64,000 bases of DNA from Spodoptera frugiperda. Taxonomy: Eukaryota > Arthropoda > Insecta > Lepidoptera > Noctuidae. Below the pieces are notes generated by a model that ran no database searches, was not told where the DNA came from, and saw only the letters and a list, made by a program, of their open reading frames with translations. A program made the translations under genes and the position numbers. This document shows, piece after piece, positions 20,946 through 32,215 of the stretch; the first letter of the stretch is position 1, and each line of letters opens with the position of its first letter. The stretch spans positions 12,692,199-12,756,198 of the forward strand of contig NC_064237.1 in NCBI RefSeq assembly GCF_023101765.2. The letters run 5' to 3'.

Positions 20946-21435
20946 TTATAAAATAAGCAGGATTGTAGTTATTTGTACTTTTATTTACACACTCAATTGC
21001 AAAAACCCTAAAACATATGGGGTCATCACGAAGACAAAATTCTACGACCATTATAAAACATCCCCTTGTATGCAGAATGTCCTGCTATAATAACCACTCC
21101 GAGCTGAGGTGCTGGCTTAATTGATTCCATAACATACACTGTCGGCGCAGATTAGAATATAATATTGTTGCAATTTATTACAATTTATAGCGGGTAGCTG
21201 GAATAACGTAGGGTGTGTGTGGCAGATTCTAATTAGATTTAGAAAATACGCTGCATTGTTTGCTAATGTGTTATTAGGTAGTATGCTCCTAATTACGTTA
21301 GTAGTTATTATCATTGTGTTCTAGAATTAAAACTTAGTTTGGTTTTATTTGATTAGTAAGCTGGTTGTTTCTTGTTTCGCTGTGTGTACTCGGGTGAATA
21401 TTAATGTGCAGCCAAGTCTCGATTTTTGGGTTGGA

Positions 21436-21706
21436 CATAATTGGGTAGTTTCCTAGGTCAAAAATAAATTATTTTGATATTTCAATATAATAAAATATCC
21501 CAAAATAATCGTATTTTCATTCATTCATTTGACGATATACTTATTTATTTAATTTTTCTTGCTATTTTTTGCGTAATAAGTATGCTATTTGACGCAAAAA
21601 ATTATGACGTCATAATTTGCAATGTCATACAAAATTCATAGAAAAATAACGTTTATGACAATTCGATAAAAGTATTGAATTTGACTAGTAGGATAATACC
21701 CTATTA
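21436..21706. repeat. J-family MITE, copy 2
   Basis: It matches 4598-4866 over its whole length with few differences by eye and has the same imperfect inverted ends. Confidence 0.65.
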
Positions 21707-22194
21707 TTTTCACTAGTGGTCGCCTAGTGGTCGAAATTCGACCATATACGATTTAATTTACAATACCACTTAACATACGTTCAAGGATAATTTTTATTTA
21801 ATTCAAACTTAAACAAACTCTTTTATAAAACTCTTTTCATATGAGACGTGAGAATATCATCGCAATGTCTATCGATTTTGACGTTTTGTCAAATACGATC
21901 AGATACTATGCATGTGTGTGTAATGTTTTATTTATTGATTTAATGTACTTTATAAGCATTATTTTTGAAAAATATTAGCGTTCTGTACTTCTCCTACACA
22001 TAAACTATAAGTGTACCAAATTTTATGCTCCTACGTCCGCGCAATTTTCGTAAAAAGCGGTCCAAAGTTTTTGCATCACGTATTAATATATAGATTTGTT
22101 ATGTTAGAGATAGAGGAACTTTAGGGCTTGTGGTAACATTTGACATATAACAGATGACAGAAGAAGAATAAGATAAAATACATGGTCGACGAGT

Positions 22195-22440
22195 AATTTT
22201 TTTTTCTAGAATAAGTGACAAACGAGCGAACTTGTCACCTGATGCTAAGCGATCAGTGCCGCCCATGGACACCAGCAATATCAGAGGAGACGTAAGAATA
22301 AATCACCGGTTGACGATATCAAGTACATTGCACATAAATGACGTTTACATGCAAATAAAGATGAATAGAAAATTCCCAATGAACAACAGTAGGGCAGAAA
22401 GCCCGCAAGGCATGATCACCTCACCTAGTCTTTTCTTCTC
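22195..22440. repeat. Family C fragment followed by another dispersed repeat
   Basis: 22195-22300 has the inverted C landmarks (GTCACCTGATGCTAAGCGAT). 22300-22440 matches 17830-17960 in GTTTACATGC, GAATAGAAAATTCCCAA and GGGCAGAAAGCC. Confidence 0.45.
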
Positions 22441-22924
22441 TTAAAAAACTTGAATCACTGTTCCCTAAAGGCTTATATCGTTGAAATTCTAATCCTTTCT
22501 CAAGACATAGCCTTATCCGTATAAGAAGAAACGTTTGCCAGTAGTGGCAGAGATCATACCAAAAATATTTTTTGTAGTTATCTACACACAGTAGATATTA
22601 ACTGCAATAAATTGTAAGATTAAAATCGTAACTACCAAAGATTGTAGAAACACTCATCTGCTGAACAAAACCACACTAAACGACATAGAAAATTGATTTT
22701 CTCACTCCAAGTGAAGTCATGGACAAAAGCTAGAGTATCATTACAAGTGGGTAGGTTTGTGAAGGGGGCTCAAAAGTGTGCTAAATCAATAGTGTGATGT
22801 GAGGAGGCATTGTGTGCTACAGCTACCCTTGTCTGGGAGACGGCACAACAATCACTGGCACACCGATTGTTTGGGTTAGGGCTGGTACTGGTCGCCTCAT
22901 TTGATTGACTATTTTAAAATAATG

Positions 22925-22985
22925 AAACTAAATTAATTATTATAATGTTATCGGCTTACTCACGTAACTGTTTGACGAGAAAAGG
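22925..22985. repeat. Family I repeat fragment
   Basis: TAAATTAATTATTATAATGT and ATCGGCTTACTCACGTAACT match the 5' part of the longer copies. Confidence 0.5.
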
Positions 22986-24054
22986 AAGGAGGAAAAATGA
23001 AACTAAATATAATCTTTACAATGTTGTAAAAAATTTTTTTTAATATATATTTGATGTTTATCACGATCACGTTAAACAGTTTTTTTTTTAATAGGAGTGA
23101 ATATTATAGGTTCTCTCTTGTGTACCATCGTTTACGTATACGAATGTATGTGTAAGGTGTCTATTTACATTATTTCTTTAACCCAAGCAACTTTGGACAG
23201 TCGATGAAATTATATGTAAGGCTGCTTTTCCAGAGATATGCTATGCTACGTTGCTGTGGATAGGTTTGGTTTCCACCAATTGTATTATCTGAGAACGCTG
23301 CTGCCCAAACAAATCACTATTCCCATACAGTTCCTGACTCGGATCTTATTAAAGAAGGAAAAGAAGAAATAAATTAATGAAGACACTAGCGAATTACTAC
23401 TCTGCAGTTACTTGAGTGATCAAAAACATTAACGAATCACTCTAGTACCACCCCTATAGGTGTGAAGTCCAGAACTGGTAGCACAATACGCCATATTGTC
23501 ACCATAAGTGAACGCAATGCGATACTCCAACTTTATATAGTTCAATAGTACACGGCTGCACGTAAAGCTATACAAATCCAGTATAAACTGACCGTCGATT
23601 GTAAGGAAAGGTCATACAAAGCGAGACCAAAATATACTGGTTCTGTTTAGTTAGATGAGTACAGTCCCACTCGCCTTGTGTGAACAATAGTACGCTCATA
23701 AGAATGAATATTTTATGTTATAGTTGGTGCTAGCGTGTTTATAAGGGCTATTTTTCTTTGCAAGGTTATGTGGTGGTGTGTAGAAGTTTGAAGTTTTCTG
23801 ATTTATCTTTAGACAAGTAATTGTGGCATTTAAAATACTCCGTTCCGAGATTTGATCAAATAAATATGTCAACTTTTTATCCTCCACGAACAGATACAAA
23901 ATATAAAAAGTAAATAAATGTAATTGAAATTTTTTAACAGTAGTAAACACTATATAGAATAGAATTAGCTCCCGATTCGAGCTGCGGAAGCCGCCGATTC
24001 AACAACTCCTGAAAATGCTCCGTGGAGGAGCGAAACATATGTCGAGTGGTATAT

Positions 24055-24180
24055 TGCATGTCATGTGTGTGTTTTTATGTTGCACCTCTACTGCATGAAC
24101 ATTTAATTGCATGCTAAAAAAATACATCTATAAGCGGAATAAAAACTAAAAATCTATTGTATTGTTAGAGTAGTACACAC
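24055..24180. repeat. Dispersed repeat pair, copy 1
   Basis: TGTTGCACCTCTACTGCATG to about 24180 matches 32835-32960 (TGAACATTTAATTGC against TGAGCATTTAATTGC). Nature unknown. Confidence 0.5.
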
Positions 24181-24489
24181 CACCTATAGTTCTGCTTATC
24201 CAATAACAGTACATAAGCTTGATATCATGCATTAATACAGTGTTATATACGTGTCCATTGAGGCGAGAGAACCACATCGTGGTGTAACCGCTATGAATGA
24301 TCGAATAACTAGGAAACATAAACTGTTACATAGGGTACGTACATAGGTGTTATGTTGGAACTGAATGCTACTTGATTACCTACATTTTGATGTTCCGTAC
24401 ATTGGTATGTTATCGTAACTAGTTTTCTAAAAGACCTTAGATGTAACACCTATCTTTCTACAGTGATGTTACGAATGTTTTAAGTGTAG

Positions 24490-24880
24490 GAGAGCCATGA
24501 TACGGCACGAATGGGCTGGCTCGGCCGGAGTGATACCACGGCCTCACAGAAAACTAACGTGAAACAACGCTTGCGTTGTGTAAGTTACCGGAGGCCCAAT
24601 TACCCCTTTCCCAATCTCCAATTCCCCAACAACCATTAAATTCCTAACCGACAACGCACTAGTAAGGGTCGGTTCATATCTGACGTAAAATACGTCGAGC
24701 GTATCATCGGTCGTACTGACGTATCATCGGTTGAGTGTGAACGGTCAACTGTTTGTCTATACATTTGTCTGTTCTGGCGTTACGCGACCGATGATACGCG
24801 ACGCATGTTCCGTCAGATATGAACCGACCCTAACGCCTTTGGCTTCACACTCGTTTACTGGCTTATACCGTCAAAAAATC
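24490..24880 (+). repeat. Family C repeat, split by a MITE insertion
   Basis: The 5' part (GGAGTGATACCACGGCCTCA to AACGCACTAG) and the 3' part (AACGCCTTTGG to TTATACCGTC) are one copy interrupted at 24666-24830. Confidence 0.65.
24666..24830. mobile_element. Harbinger-like MITE, 165 bp
   Basis: The ends GGGTCGGTTCATATCTGACG and CGTCAGATATGAACCGACCC are perfect 20 bp inverted repeats. The element is flanked by TAA at 24663-24665 and 24831-24833, and the surrounding repeat rejoins cleanly when it is removed. GGG-type ends with a three-base T-W-A duplication are typical of PIF/Harbinger elements. It has no coding capacity. The interior has further copies of the motif GTATCATCGG. Confidence 0.75.
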
Positions 24881-25224
24881 CATGACGCCTTATGACTAAC
24901 GACACCCGCTGGAAGAGTGAAGATGGTAAACAATTGAATTCTCCTCGTCACACGGCTGAGCGATTAAGAATAAATGATACCGATTAAACTACTAATGATG
25001 TTATAAAATCTCTAAAGACATTTTAACGATCCATGAATAGAAGGATCAAAGTTCGACAAATTGTCTGTAATTGTTCAGGGCGTAGGTCAAGTGGCTACAT
25101 TGCTTCTCTACGTCACATCGTGGTGGATTAAATCTTTTGAATATTTTTTATGTAGTCAGTATATTCTACTGATTATCTAACGAATCAAATATACATAAGA
25201 CTTTAGCTGCATGAACTAGCCTAA

Positions 25225-25420
25225 GTACGCCTTCTTCCGAGGCTGCGGACAATGTTGTCGGATAACAGGTTATCAGGGCTCCGGTTCAAAGCAGGAAAAG
25301 GAACAGGGTGTTTTTTAGTCAGTAAGAATCTGACACGTCTCGCCTCACCCAAGGCGAGAGAAGAAGTCTTTGGATGATTTGCCCCACCCCAAAAAAAGTA
25401 TAGTAGCTCTTCTCCAGACG
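25225..25420 (-). repeat. Family E repeat
   Basis: GCTGCGGACAATGTTGTCGG, CAGGGCTCCGGTTCAAAGCA, AGTCAGTAAGAATCTGACAC and TTGGATGATTTGCCCC are the family landmarks. The minus-strand open frame over it is a repeat artefact. Confidence 0.55.
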
Positions 25421-25616
25421 CCATTTAAAGAAAATTGCGAGTAACACTGTGCTGTTTCTTGTAGCTGGCTGAAAAAAATGTAAAGTCATATCAAATAATT
25501 AATGATTCTTGATTTGATTCCCTGATTAGGAATGGTATGATTCTATTACCTTATGTAAGACAAGATAAAGTTATAATACACGGAATCAATCAACTTTCCA
25601 AAAACTAAAAACATCT

Positions 25617-25816
25617 TTAGCATGTGTTGTGTCTTACACGAAAGCTAAAATTCTTCTGACAATAAAATGTAATGACAAATAATGTAAAATTTTCTCATCG
25701 TTGACAACCTAGTCAAATTCAAAACGTTCAATTCTTCTCCCGTGTCACAACGCAGCCTGCCAGTGTGTGTCAACATCTAGCCTGCCAGGTGCATGTGATG
25801 AAACCTCATTGCTACA
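25617..25816 (-). repeat. 3' LTR of the Gypsy-type element
   Basis: On the minus strand it starts TGTAGCAATGAGG and ends CATGCTAA. The terminal TGTAGCA and TGCTAA form a short near-inverted pair. It is the same as 27115-27314 by eye. Confidence 0.85.
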
Positions 25817-25829
25817 GTCTCCCCCTCTA
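25817..25829 (-). other. Polypurine tract of the LTR element
   Basis: The minus strand reads TTAGAGGGGGAGAC directly before the 3' LTR, the expected plus-strand primer of a retroelement. Confidence 0.7.
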
Positions 25830-25870
25830 ACCTGAGCGAACGTCCCCGCGATCAGGTTAGTTCTTGCGTT

Positions 25871-26013
25871 GCCTACTCCTCCTACGTTTCTTTCAGCCGA
25901 CGTGAGGAGGCGACTGGCGTACTCTATAGGTCGCTCGTCGGTCCCCTCCCCCTGGAGTAATGCCGCTCCTAAAGCATAACTGCTACTGTCAGTTCTGAGT
26001 ACGAAAGGTTTCG
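25871..26013 (-). pseudogene. RNase H fragment of Gypsy pol
   Basis: One minus-strand frame reads KPFVLRTDSSSYALGAALLQ followed by DERPIEYASRLLTSAERN. This is the start of the RNase H domain of Ty3/Gypsy polyproteins, including the first catalytic Asp (RTD). It is cut off after about 48 residues and joined nearly straight to the purine tract. Confidence 0.75.
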
Positions 26014-26072
26014 TTTACAATTAGAGACCTAAATCTACACACAAACACTTCTGCACGTTTGTCTTTTTGTTC

Positions 26073-26870
26073 CTAGCTGAACATTTCACGTGATATCTTG
26101 TATGCCGGCTTCGGCGTCTGACAGTGATGAGAAGTCGAATTCTTGGCTGTCACTAAACGGGTCTGTGTACGGGTAGTGCACGAGGACACAGTTGAAGTCC
26201 ATCGAGGCTCCGCACCCGCCCAACAACTTCCGAATCTTAGTCTCGGAGTCAACATGGAGCGAAGTCGGAGCACGGCGTCCTTCCAGGTGGCGACGTTGTT
26301 GCGGGCGCCGCGCCACCACACGGTGGCATCGCCCTCTAACAGCATCGGGAGTCCCCGCAGCGCGTGATCGTCACTCACGTCCGCACAGCACACTCCTTGT
26401 ATACCTGGACCGCGTCGATGAAGGCTTCTAGTACCTCCGGTTTTTGAGAAGTACCGGTGAACCTCGTGGTACACTTTGCGAAGTTCCAGGACGAACTCAT
26501 CTTGAGAAGTCCGGTGAACCCCGCGGTACACTTGGCGAAGTTCCAGGACGAACTCTTCTTGAGAAGTCCGGTGAACCCCGCGGTACACTTGGCGAAGTTC
26601 CAGGACGAACTCTTCTTGAGAAGTCCGGTGAACCCCGCGGTACACTTGGCGAAGTTCCAGGACGAACTCTTCTTGAGAAGTCCGGTGAACCCCGCGGTAC
26701 ACTTGGCGAAGTTCCAGGACGAACTCTTCTTGAGAAGTCCGGTGAACCCCGCGGTACACTTGGCGAAGTTCCAGGACGAACTCTTCTTGAGAAGTCCGGT
26801 GAACCCCGCGGTACACTTGGCGAAGTGATGTTCAGCGACGGTGACGATGGTGACTGCCATGAGGCGCCGG
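26073..26870 (-). pseudogene. gag fragment with a frameshift and 57 bp repeats
   Basis: The C-terminal part in one frame contains SDDHALRGLPMLLEGDATVW and NNVATWKDAVLRLRSML, typical of Gypsy gag. The upstream part (GTSQKPEVLEAFIDAVQVYK) is in another frame, so at least one frameshift lies near 26385. The N-terminal part is inflated by tandem repeats. The nucleocapsid zinc knuckle is absent. Confidence 0.7.
26450..26830 (-). repeat. 57 bp tandem array in gag, about 6.5 units
   Basis: CCGCGGTACACTTGG recurs at 26521, 26578, 26635 and onward every 57 bp up to 26806. The most distal unit (26460) is diverged (ACCTCGTGGTACACTTTGCG). The unit is a multiple of three and lacks stops in several frames, so up to five frames stay open. 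Confidence 0.9.
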
Positions 26871-27095
26871 CGTTTCGACCGCGTTTCGTCGGCGCAACGA
26901 CCGCAGCGTCTCTATTGGGCACCTAGTCGTATCCGCCTGCATTATGCCGGCACGGTCAGACGAGGCGCTGTGACAAGTTCGGGGGCCCGTACAGGACTCT
27001 GCTCCGTAGCTTCGTCGTCCGCCGTCGTCTGCCTCCGTAGCCTAGTTCGGGGCATGGTCGGCCCTACTAGCTGGGCGCCAATTTAACATGTTCGG

Positions 27096-27112
27096 CCCCA
27101 CGTTGGGCGCCA
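27096..27112 (-). other. Primer binding site of the LTR element
   Basis: On the minus strand TGGCGCCCAACGTGGGG begins two bases after the 5' LTR, the usual place and form of a tRNA primer site. A second TTGGCGCCCA with the same left flank occurs at about 27068-27088. Confidence 0.65.
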
Positions 27113-27114
27113 AT

Positions 27115-27314
27115 TTAGCATGTGTTGTGTCTTACACGAAAGCTAAAATTCTTCTGACAATAAAATGTAATGACAAATAATGTAAAATTTTCTCATCGTT
27201 GACAACCTAGTCAAATTCAAAACGTTCAATTCTTCTCCCGTGTCACAACGCAGCCTGCCAGTGTGTGTCAACATCTAGCCTGCCAGGTGCATGTGATGAA
27301 ACCTCATTGCTACA
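27115..27314 (-). repeat. 5' LTR of the Gypsy-type element
   Basis: The second 200 bp copy. It lies next to the primer binding site and so is the 5' LTR in the sense of the gag fragment. Confidence 0.85.
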
Positions 27315-27889
27315 CATCTCCATTTCCAACTAGAGGAATTAAACACGAGAATCCCTCACTCGATACTCACGTTTAAAACCACAGACCTTCCTCAACCAAC
27401 AAAACTGCACACTCCCAAAAATATTAAACTATCAAAATTCACAAACTACTTCATAACAAAATTACGAACACCTCGTCCCTAACTAAATATAACTAGGGAA
27501 ATAGGAATATAATGACATCGACGCCGATCTATGCTATAAGGGGTAACTAATAGTGAAAGGTATGTCTGTGTGTTCGTGTGTATGATAGCTTGCACCTGCA
27601 ATACATATACGACACGAATCATTTAGTTCCATGTCTCTGTGAGGATGGGGCGCGTTTACATTGTCTTACGATGTTGATTGTGATTTATGTTCTCGGATAA
27701 AGAATGAAAGAACGAAAGAAAAACTGTTTATTTGCACCGTTACAAGATATGCGTATAATACTAATTTATAAGCATGCATGCCTACACTTACCACACATAA
27801 TATGCTTCTTATTGGTAAATTATTCAGTAAATAACGATTAAAAAACTACAATAACGTTTGATAAAGAACGGACAGCAGCTCTCTTTAAG

Positions 27890-28075
27890 TATGGGAGAGC
27901 TATACTTCAGCACGAAAGGATTGACCCGAACGTAGTGATCCACGGCCTAACAGAAAACCGACGTGAAACAACGCTTGCGTTGTGTTTCGTTGTATGAGTA
28001 AGGTTACCGGAGGCCCAATTACCCTAATCTTCCCAATCCCCGATTCCCCAAAAACCCTTAAATACCTGTCAGGTA
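27890..28075 (+). repeat. Family C repeat
   Basis: GAAACAACGCTTGCGTTGTG, GTTACCGGAGGCCCAATTAC and CCCAATCCCCGATTCCCC are the 5' half of the family. Confidence 0.6.
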
Positions 28076-28084
28076 CCAATGTAA

Positions 28085-28170
28085 TTTTTACGAGTTGTAC
28101 TTTCTAAAGATTATTTTGACACTTCTGACATATATACTGAAGACAAACAAGGTGAGGAAACCTGAATTTC
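28085..28170 (+). repeat. Family F repeat fragment
   Basis: ACTTTCTAAAGATTATTTTG, GACACTTCTGAC and GTGAGGAAACCTGAATTTC align with the first part of family F. Confidence 0.45.
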
Positions 28171-29159
28171 TTTTTTCTTATCAAGAAGTTTAAAATAGAA
28201 AAAAATTAGATCATCCGTCAAAAAAAATATCGTGTGACAATGCGAACACGAATCACTAACCTAACTCATAATACTAAACGGTCAATATGCATCCACGTCG
28301 TCGATACACGGCGCTTGTGTGTGTGCGTCTATTAGTTGTGTATGTGTGCGAAGCCCTTGTTTGAATCGCTTGGTCGGCAGAAGACCGTATGTGAGAATTT
28401 TTTAATTAAGTGTATTTTTTTTAAGTACTGAATAGTGGACTGGTCTTTCAAATAGTTATAGGACACTGAATTTTGGTTTTGGTATCTATCACAATTTATT
28501 TTTGATAAAATTGAAAGTTGTTAAAGACATAGGTTTGGAACTTGGGTTAGAAAAAGAGTAGTAGCAAGTACAAGTTAGTTGATTTATTAGTTCATTTTTT
28601 ACAGGAAAGAAAAATGTACCTGAATTTGTATTATTTTCTATCGACACTGACCTGTCTTGTAGGTACAGACAGAAAGATGATAACCGAATTAAGAGGGACA
28701 GTTTACGCAAGTGTTTTTGCTGTAATTAATTATTGACTTAGTTTAGTACAAGTGTCTTCAAACTAGCAAATTAAACGAATTGTAATTCCTTAATTGAAAG
28801 TAGGAACAAAATTAACACTTTTTTTTTTCAATGTCAGTTTAAACATGCAAAGTAGAAACTTCTAATAGCATATCGAATCACGCAATAATAGAATGCAAAT
28901 TGACATCTCTTTAATTTTAGCACTACAAAGCTAGAATATCAGAAGTTGCATGATACATTCTTGGTCAATTAGAGCGTAGAGCGGTAGCGGCACACGAGGC
29001 CTGTGTATACTGACACCGGCTCTCAACACAGACGGTACGTTACTCATTACAAAACACAGTGAAAAAAAAACAAACCCAAAATAATAAAACGCATACAAAA
29101 AAGCAAAAACTAAACGCAGTTTCAAAAAAAATAGAAAAAAAAAATCGTTCGGAAGTTCG

Positions 29160-29342
29160 TTCGTGTTTTTCAAATTCAAAAATCGAATAAGTCCCGAAAA
29201 GAGTTTTCGTTTTTCGAGGTTGGATGGACTTTGTCTATGGTTCGTGTATGTGTGTGTTTCGTAAGTGTGAGTGGAGGGCAGACAGGCAGCTTATTGAGGT
29301 AATCAAATTAGTGATAATTAAATTAGTTTCGCGGCAAGCCCG
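29160..29342 (+). promoter_or_regulatory. Candidate non-coding first exon, donor at 29343
   Basis: A strong donor (CCCG|GTAAGTCACG) ends a stretch with no long open frame. It could be a 5' UTR exon of the downstream gene on the plus strand. There is no transcript evidence; the start is arbitrary. Confidence 0.2.
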
Positions 29343-29879
29343 GTAAGTCACGCAAGGAAAAAATATCGCCTGAATATTTGACGACATTTAGTCTATTTGA
29401 CAGTATTCCTATAGTTCCCTTAACTTGTTGAGTTTCATCACACACCCTGTCAAAAAACAGGTAAGTTTTTTGGAGAAAAAAATCGGTATTTCTTTATTTG
29501 AAACTTGTTAATGTTTGTTTAATTATTTTGAACCTTTAGCGTTTAGTTATAGCGTCTAAAGTACAAATTATTCTATTCATCTTTGACGTCAAAAATTGTT
29601 GATTTTTTTTTAGCAATTTCACAATGGTTGCTAATTAAATATTCTGTTCAGAATCCAACAAAAAAATCTAGGGACTTATGATAATGGTGTTTCAAATGAA
29701 ACCTATTTAGTATATTGTTCATAGTTTACACACATACATACATTAATTTAAATACAATTTGCATAATTCTCTTTAGTTCTCCGCTGTATTGTTGTTCATG
29801 TGATTTTAATTATATTGTTCATTTGTCGGCCATGTGTTCAATGGTTTAGATAATTAGTTTAATATGAAATATAACATTG

Positions 29880-30060
29880 CACTTTAATTCCCTGGAAGGT
29901 GTTTTTTTAAGGGGGAAAAATCATCCAGTTTCTTCTTCCGCCTTGGGTAAGGCGAGTTGGAGTGCTCTCTTACTGACTAAAAACCACCCCGTTCCTACTC
30001 CTGCTTTTCGAGCCGCAGTCCCGGTAAACCCGCTAGATAATCCGCAGCTCTGTCCCTGGA
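29880..30060 (+). repeat. Family E repeat
   Basis: CTTCTTCCGCCTTGGGTAAG, CTGACTAAAAACCACCCCGT and CCCGGTAAACCCGCTAGATA are the complement order of other E copies. A decayed SINE B tail follows at 30050-30170. Confidence 0.5.
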
Positions 30061-30369
30061 AGGTATAGGCAGAAGTGGTTTACATGTAATTAGAAATGAG
30101 CCTATTACCATACACAGAGCATCAAACCACAATAATACTTTACTCGACTTGACACTCGATCAGTAGTCTATCATAAGCATTTGAGTTATGATTATTTATG
30201 TTTTAGGAATTTGGTATCATTAATTGTTTTTAATGTGTTGAACTAACCAGATAATTGGTGTTATTATTTAGGCACTGAGTTCCTATCTCAATAATTCCAT
30301 AGAAACCAAGTGTTTTATTTTGAATTCTGTATAATATGTGTTTCCTAATAGGTATAACTCAGGTGTCTT

Positions 30370-30470
30370 TAAAGCCCAAGTGAATAGGTTGCTTATGGGC
30401 TGACGTGCTCCGTCGTAGGCCGTATCATCACTTACCATCAGATGAGATAGCGGCCAAACGTCGACCCGTA
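30370..30470 (+). repeat. Family D repeat
   Basis: AAGCCCAAGTGAATAGGTTG, CTCCGTCGTAGGCCGTATCA and GCGGCCAAACGTCGACCC are diagnostic. Confidence 0.6.
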
Positions 30471-30814
30471 TGGCATACGCATGTATTTTTCAAATGACGA
30501 ATGAAAGACGAATGCTAGCATCTTGCGTAGAAACAATAAAAAATGCGTCCACGTTGCAGCAACGTCGCGTCAACCGTATGTCATACGTACCTATTCATTT
30601 GAAGGGTGCATGCATTCGTCAATTGATGTAATGTGTAGGTACAGTAGCCCTTAGTATTTTCTATTCAATGAAACAGGTTTACTGTAACCGAAGGTCTTGA
30701 CTCATGAAACTAGTATTTACGAGTACATTACGTTGGCTAGCCCCCTTTTACATTATATTTATGAAATAACTGGTGAAAAGTTGATGTTACATTGTAAATG
30801 GGCAACGGAATTAA

Positions 30815-30925
30815 ATCTGAGGGCTTAATACGAGCTTGTTTTAAGGAGACCGACACGAGAGCACATTCGGCTCCCTGATTGGTTGTTTTGCGACGAACAC
30901 GTAAAACAAACTCATAGTAAGCCAT
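30815..30925. repeat. H-family inverted-repeat element, copy 2
   Basis: GCTTGTTTTAAGGAGACCGA, CTGATTGGTTGTTTTGCG and AAAACAAACTCATAGTAAG match the family but the outer arms are shortened. Confidence 0.4.
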
Positions 30926-31874
30926 TTGTTAGTGTCTACTACACTCACACAATCACAATTTTCATTCACATGCATACAAAGTAATCATTAATTTATCCAA
31001 TATCAATCTTCATCAATCTCTATTCAATAGTTTGTATTATTCAAAACGACAGAAACGCTGTGTGTACAAAAAATACGTATATTTTGGTTCAAAAACTGAC
31101 AAAAAATCACGTAAATTCGTCGCGCGTTTCATACGCTGCCGTTTTTTGCATATTTTAAAATCCCCGATTTGTTTCAATATTCCGTGAATACTGGTCGTTT
31201 TGTGTTTGTTTGTTTGGAGTTTAGTCTGTGTGTCTATTTGTCTGTTTGTATAGTACTTTTTGAAAGGTACTATTTTAGTATTTTATTCCGTTGATTGACT
31301 TTTCGCACGTGTAGCTGTCCAGCAAGAGAGCTTAGTTTCGATTCGTAGGTCGGAGGTATAGGATTTTTCAACTACTAAGCCCGATGTCCGAAATTGTATC
31401 TGGATCAGATTTTAATGTATGGCTACTGGCTAAGCCTTATTCCCTATTATATGGGACTTATATCATAAATGGCAAAAAACAGTTGTGACCAATTTTGGCA
31501 AAACTATGAATAAAAAATGGAGTTATAATAATGCTGTTTTATGTTAATAAATGTCTCATACATTCAACCAAATCGGTGTACAAATATTAAACTTATTTTC
31601 TACAACTATATCAAACAAAAAACCTACGATATTACTTTCACATAATAAAAATTCCACCATCATACTACAGTGGTCAGCAGGGTATCATTATATATTTAAA
31701 ATATTGCGTTAGTCACTTGCATTCAAGGTGAGAGTGCCACTATCTGTCTCCAAGGGCGACGCCGTCCCAAGGGAAATTAGACAATAGCAGCTCCGCTAGT
31801 ACAGGTGTGGACTGGGTATAATTAAAATAATATCTCTTTATTATTACTTTATGCTTGTTTTTACTTTAGGTAGC

Positions 31875-32024
31875 ATGCAGTCTGGAATTGTGCCCGGTAT
31901 ATAGCAATAGGTTCACCCTCTATTACATGGGACTTATAACACAAATGGTGAAAAGTGGGTGTACATTGCATAGCGGCATTACGTGTCATAATCTGCCTAC
32001 ACCTTCGGGGATAAAAGGCGTGAC
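31875..32024 (+). repeat. SINE family B, 3' part
   Basis: CAGTCTGGAATTGTGCCCGG to GGGGATAAAAGGCGTGACG. The tRNA-like head is missing (5' truncated). Confidence 0.7.
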
Positions 32025-32079
32025 GTTGCTTTACTTTAGGTTGAGAATATTTAGAAGATTTTTACGTCTATTTTTATTT

Positions 32080-32215
32080 TTGAGGAGGGAATATCATCCA
32101 ATGACTTCTCCCGCCTTGGGCGAGGCAAGAGGGTGTGACAGAGTCTTATTGTCTAAAAACCACCCCATTCCTACTCCTGATTTTCAAACTGGAGCCCTGG
32201 TTATCCGCTAAGCAG
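32080..32215 (+). repeat. Family E repeat
   Basis: TCATCCAATGACTTCTCCCG, TCTAAAAACCACCCCATTCC and AACTGGAGCCCTGGTTATCC are the family landmarks. It lies almost directly after a SINE B tail. Confidence 0.55.

Larger units (their letters stand above)
12840..25611. other. Repeat-rich region with no recognised gene
   Basis: No splice-supported coding exon is visible on either strand. The region holds families A to K in pieces and AT-rich unassigned sequence. Stretches such as 12840-13340, 14015-14420, 17150-17640, 18250-18780, 19020-19890, 20950-21430 and 22430-24000 show nothing I can name apart from minor repeat fragments. Confidence 0.5.
25612..27319 (-). mobile_element. Internally deleted Ty3/Gypsy-type LTR retrotransposon
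   Basis: Two 200 bp direct repeats (25617-25816 and 27115-27314) look identical base for base and are bounded by the 5 bp duplication CATCT (25612-25616, 27315-27319). On the minus strand the order is 5' LTR, primer site (TGGCGCCCAACGTGGGG), gag fragment with tandem repeats, RNase H fragment, purine tract, 3' LTR. Most of pol (protease, most of the reverse transcriptase, integrase) is missing, so it is non-autonomous. Identical LTRs imply recent insertion. Confidence 0.85.

Noticed and set aside
26073..26926. Five overlapping long open frames (up to 247 residues) on both strands
   Set aside because: They are caused by the 57 bp tandem repeat. Only the minus-strand gag remnant has meaning, and it is frameshifted.
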